Source of the DNA: Neonectria sp. B-13
Taxonomy: Eukaryota > Ascomycota > Sordariomycetes > Hypocreales > Nectriaceae
DNA: 64,000 nt
Assembly (NCBI GenBank): GCA_002682825.1
Contig: NOKP01000006.1
Coordinates: 1,922,001 to 1,986,000, forward strand
Direction of reading: 5' to 3'
A model generated the notes under the pieces. The model saw only the letters and a program-made list of their open reading frames with translations. It had not been told where the DNA came from and did not search any database. This document shows, piece after piece, positions 1-11,588 of the stretch. The stretch's first letter is position 1; the number at the start of each line of letters is the position of its first letter. The translations under genes and the position numbers were made by a program.

Positions 1-191
1 GGGACGGTGGTGACGTATGGACCAATGACGGGACCTCACGGTAGAGGTATGGATAGTGAAGCGATTTGGCCGGATTGGAGACGTAGCTTTACCGATGTGG
101 TAAAATACCAGCGAGGTTTACGTGCTCATAATATCATGTCTCATGACTTCGTATCTCGTATCTCACATCTGACCCGTGATTCGTGCCTCGT

Positions 192-2138
192 CTATTCGTC
201 CAGGAAACACCATTGAACGCTTTCGCTTGATGCTAGGAACGACTCGACCTTGAGAACCAGTTGTCCTAAAAACACAGGGTTAACTTAAACAGTCTTGAAA
301 CATTGGAATGAGGTGCTCGGGCCCTACTCACCAGCAACGTTCCAACGCTTGGCGAAGAAGTGAAGAGAGCTGAATATGGCGTGGAAGCGGGCGTCGGCGT
401 CGGGAATGACGCTCTCGAAGTGGCTGAGGACCATGAGGCAATGGTAGGCGGAATAGGGGGTGAGCGGGGAGCAGGATGCCAGGAGGTGAGGGCGGCGGGC
501 CAGCTGGTCGTTGAGGTCGGTGGTGGTGTCGGCGATGATGCGGATGGTGAAGTTGAGTCCCGCGATGGCCTTGAGTGCCGTTACGTTTTCGGTGGATGGG
601 TGGATCGTCGTCGAGTCGACAGTGCGGAGTTGGCGGCAGTAAAGGAAGAGGAGAAGGCTGCAAGTAACACGATTTGATTAGTAAAAGAGTGTAGTTTAGG
701 GGATGCTGGAAAGTTTGAAGAAGACATGTGTGCATGGCGGAGAGCAGGGCGAAGAGAAAAGAGGGGTAGGATGGACATACCAAGTACAGGTTGCGAAGCA
801 CTCAAAAAAGTCCCCCCATCGGGAGGCTTGCAGAACCATAGCCTCAACTAGGGAGCGAATGGCGATGTCGAGCTCAACGAAGTCTTCGGTAAGAGAATCC
901 CGAGCTCCAGAATCGGGGTTCGGAGACAGAGCTTTAGTGTAGAGCATGGCACACTGGCAGTTGCGCTGAAACGGTCCCACGGGCACCGCAGTCGCCACGC
1001 TGGCTGGATGCCGCTGAATCGTGCGCGTTTGCATCTGCGTCTGGGGGTTCCAGCCCACGTTGGTCGCCGGCAGCAGGTCATCGGCGGCCGGGGCGGGAAC
1101 CTGCAGCGGCATGTGGATGAGGCTGCAGTCGACGTGGATTAGGCGATCGAGGACAAGCATGCTCCAGTATACGCAACGGCGCTCTTCTTCGTCGTAGGCG
1201 ACGGGGGCTTCCTTCTCGGCGTCGACGTACTTGCCAGGGTGGATTCGCAAGGCGTTGGCCATAGTGTTGGCATCGCCGATCGTGATGTAGGCGCGCATAA
1301 CATCGCCGTGGCCGAATTCGAAGAGGGCGAGCAGGACGGTGCACTGGATGAGCTCGACACTCGGAGCGGACAGGCCTCGCAGGATACCGAGGATGCGCTT
1401 GGCGGCGCGGTAAGCGGGCAGGTCGATCATGACGCGCTCCTCGAAGATGCGCGGGTCTCCCGCGGCGACGGCCTCGTCGTCATACTGGGTCGCGAGCTGC
1501 ATGCAAACGATGAGGAGGGCCAGGGCGGGATCGCGAGGGACGCTGGCAGAGGCGGCGGCGGAGGAGGAGCCGGGGCTGGGGTCGGAGCCGGAGGTCGTGC
1601 CGGGCCCGGCCCCGAGGTTCTCGGCGCGAAGGGCGAAGAGCTCCGGATGGACGACGGAGAGCCACGGGTTCATGATCTCGAAGTATCGATCCGTGGCGTC
1701 GCGCCAGGAGATGTTACGAGAGGAAAGGAGGGACATGATGGTCTCGCTGGAGACGTCAAAGGCCGGATCGAAGATGCTCCCTGGGCCTGTGAGGTCGGTG
1801 GTCTTGGTGCCAAGAAGGTAGCCAGAGTCCACGACGGCGGTGGCCGGGGCCGTGTAGATGAAGTCATAGCAACAAGTGGTGGTAAGTCTAGAGGAGATGG
1901 TATATCAGGACACAGATTCAATCTTGATGAGGTTGGGGGCGAAGAAAGGCAAAGGAGTCGAGCCAGACTTGACCAACACGTACCTGGTACAACGTGAGCA
2001 GGCGGGGAGAGCCTTGTCGCATTTCTTCTTGGTGCGAGTGCACTTCTCGCATGCTCGATGGGCGCGCTCTGTTTCCATCGGCGACTCGGAACCGCGCGAT
2101 GATGATACGGACCGAACCATGTTCTTTGATCTTTTCAT
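192..2138 (-). CDS. Zn2Cys6 fungal-specific transcription factor
   Basis: Predicted nuclear DNA-binding regulator of 553 residues in four exons: 2138-1984, 1887-781, 657-332 and 265-192; the reading phase is kept at all three junctions. The N-terminus carries a complete binuclear zinc cluster with cysteines at 30, 33, 40, 47, 50 and 57 (spacing C-x2-C-x6-C-x6-C-x2-C-x6-C). The first intron falls between the fifth and sixth cysteines, so an unspliced reading would look defective. The rest resembles the fungal-specific transcription factor middle region, with low-complexity Ser/Pro/Gly around residues 130-160. Start chosen at the first ATG (2138); a second ATG lies at residue 7. The last exon is short and its stop rests on one acceptor, so the C-terminal 24 residues are the least certain. 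Target genes are unknown; the nearest gene is 4 kb away. Confidence 0.85.
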
Positions 2139-2382
2139 ACGGTAGTTGGTTTTCTTTTCTCTCTTGTTGTTTAGGATGGTTGGCGGGTCTTCTAATATGA
2201 CCCTTTTTGTCTCTCGCCTAGCAGCGACGCACCACAGTCAGATGATGACACCCTCTGCAAAAAGCCCCGAAATGTCGACGGGGATGGACAGGAACGGGGC
2301 GGGAGCTAGTCACAGCCTCGCCGGCGAATGATGGAAGGAGACGGTGGGCTTGGAGACGGGGAAGAAGCCTAGCAAAGAGATG

Positions 2383-2426
2383 GATGTTTTCCAGATGTTT
2401 TCTAGATGTTTTCCAGATGTTTTGCA
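2383..2426. repeat. Tandem repeat, four copies of an 11-mer
   Basis: Four imperfect head-to-tail copies of gatgttttcca (third-to-last bases vary). It lies about 245 bp upstream of the start codon of the Zn2Cys6 gene, so it is within that gene's likely promoter. Confidence 0.85.
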
Positions 2427-2490
2427 GACGCTGTAGATATCAGATAACAGATCAGATTGTCGGTGGGACTGTGTTCGGAATTGAAGCAAG

Positions 2491-2517
2491 GCTGGGCAGG
2501 GCTGGGCAGGGCTGGGG
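2491..2517. repeat. Tandem repeat, gctgggcagg x2.7
   Basis: Two exact copies and one partial copy of a 10-mer, upstream of the Zn2Cys6 gene and close to the 11-mer array. Confidence 0.85.
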
Positions 2518-3447
2518 GTATATAGGGGACGGACCGAAGACGCTGAGACGACGGCCCGTATGCTCCAGAGTTGGAGGTTTGGACATTTGGAGATGCCCAG
2601 CGACGGCATCTAAGCTGGGTCTAAGCTGTTGGTAAGCTGCTGACGGCCGGGAGGACGAGCTCACTGTTAAGCATTACGGGAGCGGATCCAGAACGGGAAA
2701 GACGGGGAAAGAAGCGTTAGGTCGGTTGTTCGGGGAGAATTGGAGAGGGAGGGAAAAAAAGGAAACCAGGACAAGACGACGATGACGAGGCAATCGTGTG
2801 CCATGTGCCAGTGCTATGCAAAGGCCCAGGCCACCTCCCAGAGAGCGAAATGCACACTAAACGATGGTTGCGCGCGCCTTGGCGGATGATGCATGGAACC
2901 CGTATTTCCTGGGACTGGGGACCAGGGGGGGGAGGGAGTGGATGGAGGGATTGATGGAATTGGATGGCGCGCTGGGGCTGACGGTATTTGGCATTTTTGA
3001 CACTTTTGACAGTGAGTCGAGTGGGTGGTTGTCGAGAGCTAAGGTGGAGGGACCTAGAGGTCGGCACGGCATTCATCTAGGCGATAATGATGCGCCTATT
3101 CTTTTCCGGGTATTGCGATATGACTGCAGTGCTTAGTAGTTGGTACCTAAGTATGTATCGCATGTGCTCCCGTTGACTCGCTACAAATGCATAAATAAGC
3201 ATTGTTCTTGTTGAATGTCCGACTACCTACACATCTACGAGTACGTGCCCGCCCTCACAGTCACCAAACTCGACCTTGCTTGCTTGCTGCTCACGAGTGT
3301 GTCTCAAGCATCCAGATTCTGACAAGCAAACACACGCAAGAAGCGCCGACCTGGTGCCCGAATAAGGTTGGCTCCATGCCCAGGGCCGTTGAGACTCGCT
3401 TTAGCCTCAGCACGGCGCCCTGATCGCCCCTTGTTCACGCTATTCAC

Positions 3448-3547
3448 NNNNNNNNNNNNNNNNNNNNNNNNNNNNNNNNNNNNNNNNNNNNNNNNNNNNN
3501 NNNNNNNNNNNNNNNNNNNNNNNNNNNNNNNNNNNNNNNNNNNNNNN
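3448..3547. other. Assembly gap (100 Ns)
   Basis: Exactly 100 unknown bases, a length commonly used as a placeholder, so the true distance is unknown. Confidence 0.98.
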
Positions 3548-3548
3548 A

Positions 3549-3582
<34 letters not shown>
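3549..3582. repeat. Poly-G run (34 bases)
   Basis: An uninterrupted run of 34 G next to the gap. It is either a real homopolymer that broke the assembly or a sequencing artefact such as dark-cycle G calls. Confidence 0.9.
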
Positions 3583-3583
<1 letters not shown>

Positions 3584-4012
3584 AGATGGTGGGAAACACG
3601 CTAGATCTGCACATGGGATTGTCTGGCGGAAGATGCCGTGTCCGAGTGTGTCTTTTTTTCGGGTAACGGGGAGACTGAGAGAGGGGGAGAGGTTGGGGAA
3701 GAGACATACACTGAGCGGGATGTCTGAGTGCGGGTGAGTAAGGCAAAGGTAATTGAGCAGGTGGGTGGTGGCTAATGGAGATAGATTCGGAGATGCCGGT
3801 GGGATGGTGATGATGGATGATTCCTAAGCGGGGACGAGGCGTCTGGTGTGAGACCGCCCATTGACTTACACTAGCCTGACGAGATTCTTACTGACAGCAG
3901 CAGCCGCAATGTTCTGTGGCCTTGTGTGTTTTGCTCGACCTGGCTTCGCTTATCCTCTCCCGGTTTCCTCTTCCTCCCCTTCTCCTCTGCCACATCCTCT
4001 CCCGTCCTTCTC

Positions 4013-4038
4013 CCTCCTCCTCCTCCTCCTCCTCCTCT
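4013..4038. repeat. CTC trinucleotide microsatellite
   Basis: About eight consecutive ctc units inside a wider pyrimidine-rich stretch (3955-4045). Confidence 0.85.
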
Positions 4039-5988
4039 CATCATTATCCGTCCCCAGCGCCGCCGTCTGGTCTAGGCTGGCCTATTCTGGGCCCTGTCAG
4101 AACCTTTTAATCCTCGTCCAGAAACCCATCCCGGATGGGTGGATAAGCAGCATGCAAGGTAGCGTGCCGGGGTTACAATGGCGGGCATTTTTGGAACAAT
4201 TGGGGGCGAGGGGTGGGATTGCAACCAACCCACAAGGTCGATGACCCAACCACGCAAAGCCGGAGCCTTGACTCTACTAAGGTACGCACCGTAGTACCTA
4301 CTTGTGCACTAGTCGTTTCTCGCCGGCTGACGTTGGCTCAACGTTTTCCCCGGCATCTCGGACGCTTTGTGTGGTCCGATCCCACGGGAAAGAGGCCAGA
4401 CATCATCTTAGATAAGACGAGTTGAGACGGAGACGAGGCTGTCGGGATGGATTGTATGGTAGGTAGCCCAATGAGACGTCATTGACGGCCCGCGTCGAGA
4501 CGAAGCAGTCCAGGGTGGAGCCTTCTGGCAGGTTGCCGTCAGTTCGCAGGTTACAGTCAGTTTGCCGGGTTGGAGGCCGGCTGGAGTCGTCCGTGTTACC
4601 GCACATGGCGTACGTTGTAGTTGCATTGTGGCCGTAGTTCCCAAAGATATAAATAACCTCATGCAAACAGCAACGCCGCCGCAACCAAACCCCAAAGCGA
4701 CCGACGCCTTCTCCCAATCGGGCTGCGTCTCCGTTGTTCACCTGAGGACGCTGTACGCGGATACATGCCCGTCGACACTCTACCCCCCTCCACTTTCTCT
4801 GTTTCCCGTCCCCCGCAGCCCTGCTAGAGATGGAAGGTGTCTAGACCATCGAGGGGGCCGCGCGACGGAGGTTTCGGTGGGCATGACGAGGTGCCATTGC
4901 GCACGCTGCCTGCCGACCGCTTCGGCCGGGCCGTCAAGCTGGTTCGGAGCCGAGACCCCTGGCCATGACGACATGAGTCCAGCTTCCACGAGTTTTGTCA
5001 GCTGGGCGTCAGGATTACCTACCGTCGTGTAACCAGACTGCCGGGAGCCTCTCTTACGTAGCGATTAGTCTAGTCGGCACCAGAATCGAGACGAACCGAT
5101 GGAACTAGGGCAAACCCGCCCGATGGAAATGTCTCTGCCATGCGTCTTCTGTCCTTTTGGGGGCGGCAAGGGTTTCCCACCCGACGCGGGAACACACGCT
5201 GTGCGCTCATGGGTACCACTAAAACAAAATGGCAAGGCCAGCTTGCAAAGCCGCGCGATATTTGGTTGCATCCAAGGATCCGAGTCCCTGGAGTCGAGCT
5301 GGAGACGGGCTGAAGACGAGGGAAACCCGTGCCCGTGCCCGTGCTCGTCCCCTTGGAATTAGTCCTGAGGTCATAACACTCCATCGTCCGTCCCTGTTCC
5401 TCGTACTGATATACGAGTCCTGCAGAACTCCACCGACAGCATCATCGTGGTGGTTTCATCAACCGAGCGAGCACCACGTTACGCCCGCAGCGCAGAGGAG
5501 GAAGCAGGCAATCACTTGCTCCGCACCCTCGAAGCACCAGATTTGCCCTCACCGACCATGCCTCGCGGATTAATCAACTAAACAATCCCGACCGTATCTA
5601 CTCACTCAACACTACGAAGCAGCATTCCCATTTGGCTATACTAGCACTCGGAATTCTTCCGACTTCCTCAATAAGGTCGCCGTTGATGTATGTGCCCCGG
5701 AACCTAAAAACTGTCCCGGAAACGCCCAGCCCCGCAAATGCAATACCAACCCGAAATCGCCAATACCTAAGCACCGTCCATCAACCACCCGGCTTTGAGT
5801 CACCCGGCGTCCATCCCGCTTTGGCAGGTCCTCTACAGGCCAACAATGAATGACATGACATTTAATTCTTCAATAAAATCCCCATTATTGACACTGAACA
5901 AGTCGTTCCTAAATATTTATTGCTTTGATTTTCATATGCTTAAAAAAGCGATCGGCAGGCCGGTTGATGTGACCAAACTATCTCACAG

Positions 5989-5995
5989 TGACTCA
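5989..5995. promoter_or_regulatory. TGACTCA element upstream of GNAT gene
   Basis: A perfect TGACTCA lies about 145 bp before the acetyltransferase start codon. This is the consensus bound by fungal bZIP factors of the Gcn4/CPC1 type. The site is seen; binding is inference, since a 7-mer also occurs by chance. Confidence 0.35.
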
Positions 5996-6139
5996 ACCCT
6001 CTGAAAGTAACTCAACTCACGACGATCTTCACTCGAGATAAAACCAAGAGCTCGGAAGAGACTTGCAAACCAGCGAAATAACTTCTCTATCAATCTCGTA
6101 ACAACCATCGTCAACTCAACTCATCTCAGTTCTACCGGC

Positions 6140-6994
6140 ATGCCGCCAACTTACCGCCTCCTCCCGGGCACCTGGTCCGACATCGCGGCCGCCTCCGACT
6201 TGTACGTCCAGGCCTTTGACAAAGAGCCTCTTATCGACCAGCTGTTTCCCACACGCCACGTCGACCCGAAGCCCTTCAATACATGGATCACTCGCCGCTT
6301 TCGGCTTAGGTACTGGACCTCGGGGTACGTCCTAACAATGGCTTTCGCATGTGATGAGGATGAAGACGAGATTGGCATCAACGGTGACGGCTCTCAAGAT
6401 GGAGATGAGGCCAGAAAGGAGGAGAACCCTCGACAAGTACAGGGCCGAGGCCGAGCCGTGGGCTTTACCTGGTGGCATCGCCCGGAGGAGTCGCTCACTT
6501 TCCGTGAGCGCTGGCTCACCCCGTGTAAGTCTCTCCCCTTCAAGTCCAAGTCCAACTTCACCTGCAACTCCAGCTTCACCCAAGCTAACTAGCCAATCCC
6601 CGCAGACGCCTGGTTCCGCCCCGTGATGTCCGCCCTGCTCAACCTACACTCTCGCCTCTTCCCCGTCCCCTCCGTCGACGCCCACAGCCTCGGCATCTAC
6701 GACCGCGTCTTCCGCGTCCTGGAGCCGCAGCTCCTGCACTCGCCGCGCCGCCGCGCCGCCTGGTACCTCGCCAGCCTCGGCGTCGACCCGGTCACCCAGG
6801 GACGCGGCGTCGGCGACATTCTGGTCCGGGACGGCCTGCGCGCCGCTGACCGTGCCGGCGTGGCCACTTGGCTCGTGGGGGGGCACGGGCTGGAGAGGTA
6901 CTACACCCGGTTTGGGTTCGTCGAGGTGGCGAGGGCCAACGTGGGCGAGCTGAAGCACTGGGAAGGCGGCGCTGTTATGTTCTGGGGCGAGTGA
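6140..6994 (+). CDS. GNAT-family N-acetyltransferase
   Basis: Predicted 257-residue acetyl-CoA-dependent acetyltransferase in two exons, 6140-6524 and 6606-6994; the 81-bp intron is in phase. The C-terminal half has the GNAT core: a beta strand WYLASLGVDP followed by the acetyl-CoA-binding loop Q-G-R-G-V-G and helix (about residues 180-205), then the later strand with ERYYTRFGF typical of the family's C-terminus. Residues about 75-110 form a charged Asp/Glu-rich insertion that is likely a surface loop. The start ATG is preceded by a CT/CA-rich leader. The substrate cannot be told from sequence; many fungal proteins of this layout remain uncharacterised. It points tail to tail at the ORP1-like gene, 727 bp away. 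Confidence 0.88.
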
Positions 6995-7721
6995 TAGTGT
7001 GACGGTGGTCTCTGGATGCCGTCAGTATCGTTCCAACATGCCGAGATGATGACCTAGGGAAACACGAGGAATGTTCAACTCTGAACCAAATCGCCCCGTT
7101 GCTCACTCAAAGATCGCACGTAGGACATTGCACAAGACATTTGACTGTTTACTTCTACCAACCGCCTGGGTGCCGGGAGCTCTACGCCCCAAATCAAATG
7201 CAATCCATGCCAACCGGACTTGTTCTCCGTCGCCGTTAATACCGTGAAATCAAACCAGCCCGCCCATTTTGAGACCTGCTCAACTCCGTGCCACCTTGAG
7301 ACAGCCATCCGCCTGCCCGATTTTCATCACCCATTAGATCGTGATACCACCACGCCTGTGGTGGTATGAAACCCAGAAATGCAGCAACCGAAACATGAGA
7401 ACAGAGAAAATCATATAAGAAAACCGCACAAAAAGCGACCGTTCACATCGGGGGCGCCAGAGACCTAGTCCCAGGCATGAATCCAGCGGGCAAAGGTGCT
7501 TGCATAAACGTATTACCAACCGCGCCAATGTCTGCCACTTCCCAGCGTCCCAAGTGTTTCGCATCCAGCTGAATCAAGAACAAATGCAACCTCCGAAAGA
7601 CTCATACAGTAACCCCATTGAGAGGTTCAAGTTGAAGGGAAAAGGGTTGAAGTCCAAGGCTTCTCGCTTCTGGCCGATACCATGGTTATTGGCTCAAAGT
7701 CGCAGTTGTTCCATCGCCCTG
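6995..7721. other. Convergent intergenic region
   Basis: About 0.7 kb between two 3' ends. It presumably holds both 3' untranslated regions; I see no gene or repeat in it. Confidence 0.6.
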
Positions 7722-10700
7722 TTAGTCGGTGGCCTCCATGGTTCCCTTTGTCGAAATTCTACCTGGTTGTTGCGATGGTCGTTGCCAAGGCTGATGGGGT
7801 TTTCTCTGCTGCCTATGACAAGTTGCGGGCTCAGCCGGACAGCTCGGATCAGAGCCAATGTAGCCTCGGAGAAACCCTTCAATGCCAGTCGACGAAGTGG
7901 TGTACGTGGTGACGTTTCCATTGGCAAAGTTGACTGGGTACGATTCAGTGGCCACCAGAGTGTGGCAACCGCTCGCATCGGACTGAAACCCCTGCCAAGC
8001 ACCTTCAGAGGCATCGATTCGGGGCGGGAGGGCCGCCTGGGACCGGTTTTGTAAAATAGAGGCAAATGAACTTGAGGGTCCTGTGGCTTGCGAAGGACTG
8101 AGAGTGAAGAAATCATGGTATGGTGGCTGGCTCATAAGAGGCTGCGCAGAAGCAAAGACGTTACCGAAAACAGGCTTCGGCTCGTGCTGGCCGAGAGAGG
8201 TTTCGAAATGAGCCATCTCCGCCTGAGAGTTGTAGATATGATTCGCCGCTGCGCATTGAATCGCGGTTATGGAGCTTCCCGGACCCGAGGCCTGACTGAA
8301 AGCACTCGCGGTACTTGGGTGGGCACTCGAAAATGACCACTGATGGTTGGAGGGTTTAAAGACAGGCCCGTCTGTCACCGAAATTGCCGTCGCCTGTATC
8401 TGATAATCAACATCGAGTTCATAAAAAGGGGGGGCTTGTGGGTTCTGACTGTCATGTTCCGGATGACTGTTACGTCGATCATCGGACTGTGCATGGGCAA
8501 CCTGGGACTGAGGAGCATAGACCTGAGAGTCACTTCTCTGGCGTTGATGATGGCCGAGAGACGTTGAGGTACGCTCAGTGCCATCCGAGTCAAGTGAAGC
8601 TCCAGGAGAGTTTGGGCCGTCTCTGGGGCTCCTGTAGTCACCTCTCTCCTCCTCAACAGGTTCAAGAGGGGAAGTGTCCTTGGAGAAGGGGGATCCTTCA
8701 TCGTCTCCCTGGCCTGACTGAGAGATGTCCTGCATCTCAGTATCGTCTGAACCGTCGCGATGGGCAATGTTGGGTGAGTGGGTGGCTCGAAGGGTATAGG
8801 CGTCGACAACTTCGGGGAGGAACTCGACAGGGGGGACGTCTCTGAGAGTACCCTCCTGTATTTCACTATGAAGTCGCTCAACAATGTCAAGGATGTCGCC
8901 GTGTGTCTTTCCCTCTCCAAGGCTGTTGATGATCCATCGGGGAAGAGGGTCGGATCCATTCATCTCAACGAGTCGTCGCAGCTCGCGCTTGCGGATCGAG
9001 AAGGTCCACGACCGGATGTAGATGCCTTCAACGTTGGCTCCACCGCTCTGCTCGAGGCCCTGGCTCCAAAAGATCATCCGGGCGATCTGTTCGTAGACGA
9101 GGTCGATTTGGGTCATGCTGAACTCGGGGCCCTTGCGGTACCGGATGCGCTGGTAGTGCTTGCGGCACATGCAAACCCACGCTCGCTCAGGGATTCGGCG
9201 AGTACAGACCTTATTGCGGCCAAAGATGTGCGAGATGACCTTGCGGGGGACAGATCCAGTATTGCAGTTCTCCACTTGCATGCAAATGTCACCACCACGA
9301 AGAGCAGTCCCAGCTGAGAGGCCAAATCGACCGCACATGTTGAGAAGACGGGGTTGGAAGTTGGATGAAGGGGGGGCAGAAGGTGGGAGAACTATGATAA
9401 CCACGATTAGCTTGAGGTTATTGAAGAGACGATCTACGTACCTTGAGGCCGAGGGGCAGGAGATCCATCCATGTTGACTAGGTCCTCGCCCATGGGCTCG
9501 GCAGGTCGCAGACCAGGGTTGGCTACAGGCGAGACCTCAGCCCTGCTAGCCCGGCGACCTCTGCTAGCATTTCGGCGTCCACGAGGCATCGTATGAGGCA
9601 ACGGCAGTACTGGCTCAAAGCTCTCGGGAGTGATTGGTGGCAGGTAAGAAGGGACGTGAGCGAAGGTTGCAGATGAGATCTGAGGAGGATTCGGTGCAGA
9701 AATGGTACGTTTGTGTATGCGGTCCAAGGGATTCAGGACGCTGCTTCGAAGTGCGGAGTGACTAGTACCGGGAAAAGTTAGTAAGGATCAAGGGGCAGCT
9801 GGCTTCTTTATAGCTGAGCTGATTGTTTCGACAGTGGATGGTTGAGAATGTGGTTTGAGAACAAGCCACACAGTCACTCTGAAGCGTCGGTGACGGAGGC
9901 TTGTTGTCTTTTGGGATTTAAAGAACGTTTAGGAGATGGGGGGAAAGAGAAGCTCTAAGAAAGGGTGTCGAGCCCTAACAATGACAAGAAGACAAGCCGA
10001 ACAGTGATGCAAGGTCAAACGCCTATACACCCAGCCATCCTAAGGGCACCTGACCGCCATCACGATGGGCGAGCACTTCCTCTCCAAAGTCACCCGCCCA
10101 ATACATGGGTCCCAACGGCGATTCACTGATGCCATGTAAACCCAGCAACTTTGGCAGGCAACTGGAAACTTGGTTTGAGGGGGTTACGCTGTATTGAGAC
10201 TTGGCAAAAAGAAGTGCTTTGGCCAACAGTCTGAGCCCGATCAAGGACAATAGGGGAGTAAGTGAATGGAGGAATGGATGAATGGGGAGTAGTTTGGCGC
10301 GCCCCTGTGTGTTCAATTGCAATGGCTTGAACCCATGCGACTTGCGGCGAAGCGACGACCGGTTTAGGAAGAGAATATTGGGGAAGAAAATGTATCAACG
10401 CACCTCTGGTCGACGGACAAACGAGACCGCCTCCGTTTGATAATGGCTCTTGCATCCAGTGTAGAGTCAGAGGGACTGCCTTGAGGCATAGCAAAAGTTG
10501 CGACGGCACCATGCTGGGGTAAAGGAGGGAGTCTCGGAGAAGAGTCTCGACGCTCCACGTACTCCGGAGTCGGCGTCAACTTGGGAAGCTGCTCGAGCTT
10601 CGACTCGAGCATTGGCATCTCTGCAGCCACAGAGCTAACATGATGACTGCTGACTGTTGACATGGACGAGAACCGCGAGTGTCCGCCGGAGAAAGTCGAT

Positions 10701-11588
10701 GAGCAAAAGGACGAGAAGCTACCGCGACTATCTGACACCCTGTGTCTTGGAGAGCTACTGATCCCCGCGGGAAGCCCAGCGCTATGCTCCGTCCAGACGC
10801 TCGATCTTTACCCATGTCAGTACATTTGTTCGCTCGGAGGATTTCCCAACGAGAAGATTAAGAACTCGTGCTTTCACGAAGCTCAGTGCTACTGGCAGGC
10901 TTTGAATCGTCGCCAGCAAAAAGGAAAAAAGGAGACCAGGGTACTGACCTTCTTGAGTCTGGTGGAGGACGGGTATCGCAGTAAGAGCTGAACAAGTCAG
11001 CTTGGCTAATTTCTCGAAATAGGCGCAACTAGGCCAGGCGTATCGTCTGCATGGGTGCTTCCATAACATACCTTCTTCGCATCCAAGCATCCTGCTGAAC
11101 ATCCGATGTGGAATGCATTCGTCTGGTGAATAGAGTAAGCCCCGATCTGATCATTTCATCCATCATGGTACTTACCGAGCTGGCCGAGGGTTTGAGAGGG
11201 GGGTTGGAACACTTGGTGCAGCCATGATCATGGACGACTCTACTGACGCTACAGACGTATGCCTGGAGTGGGCTCCAGCGGTAGGGGTGCTGTACGCAGG
11301 CGTTGAGTCCATGTACTCGTTGGCTGAGCGGAATGGGAAAGATGGCCTCGAAAATTGGGGAGTAGCATCTCGCGGCAGAGAGTAACCGCCGGCGTCCCAC
11401 GGCGTGCGAACTCGGTTGTCCACAATTCCACTCGTTTGCTTTGCGGGCGTGCACTCGGGCGAGGGTGTCGGCAGCGACGATGGTGCAGTAAGGCTTCCTC
11501 GAATAGCCAAAGGTTGTGACCCATTCTTTGAAACCTGCTCATGAGGGCCCGGCCCCGTTGAGAGGTTAAGCATTGATGCGATATTCAT
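7722..11588 (-). CDS. ORP1-like fungal regulatory protein
   Basis: Reconstructed as six exons (11588-11176, 11122-11072, 10987-10949, 10805-10404, 9761-9442, 9391-7722) giving an open 964-residue protein. The N-terminal half is Ser/Pro-rich and disordered, with blocks RTPWDAGGYSLP, HSRFSSMSTVSS and HKRTISAP. A conserved block follows at about residues 445-560: C-M-x2-E-N-C-N-T-G-S, then H-I-F-G-R-N-K-x-C-T-R and C-x-C-R-K-H-Y-Q-R. Its Cys and His residues (445, 451, 463, 471, 482, 484, 487, among others) could bind metal, but that is inference. From memory this layout matches filamentous-fungal proteins annotated ORP1-like; their molecular function is not established. The C-terminal third is Gln/Ser-rich. 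Intron 4 is long (642 bp) but ends in a textbook TACTAAC branch and tag acceptor. Alternatively two genes exist, the second starting at ATG 9589. Confidence 0.72.

Larger units (their letters stand above)
2139..6139. other. Intergenic region with assembly gap
   Basis: About 4 kb separating the divergent transcription factor and acetyltransferase genes. No ORF here has an ATG start together with plausible protein composition. It holds two short tandem repeats, a 100-N gap, a poly-G run, a CTC microsatellite and a TGACTCA site. The last 300 bp before the acetyltransferase are AT-rich. Confidence 0.6.

Noticed and set aside
1239..1997. 252-codon plus-strand frame over the transcription factor
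   Set aside because: It is the shadow of the GC-rich second exon of the Zn2Cys6 gene and is Gly/Asp-rich without domain similarity.
3861..4244. 127-codon frame with Ser/Leu/Pro runs
   Set aside because: It spans the CTC microsatellite; the neighbouring frame is open as well, typical of repeats.
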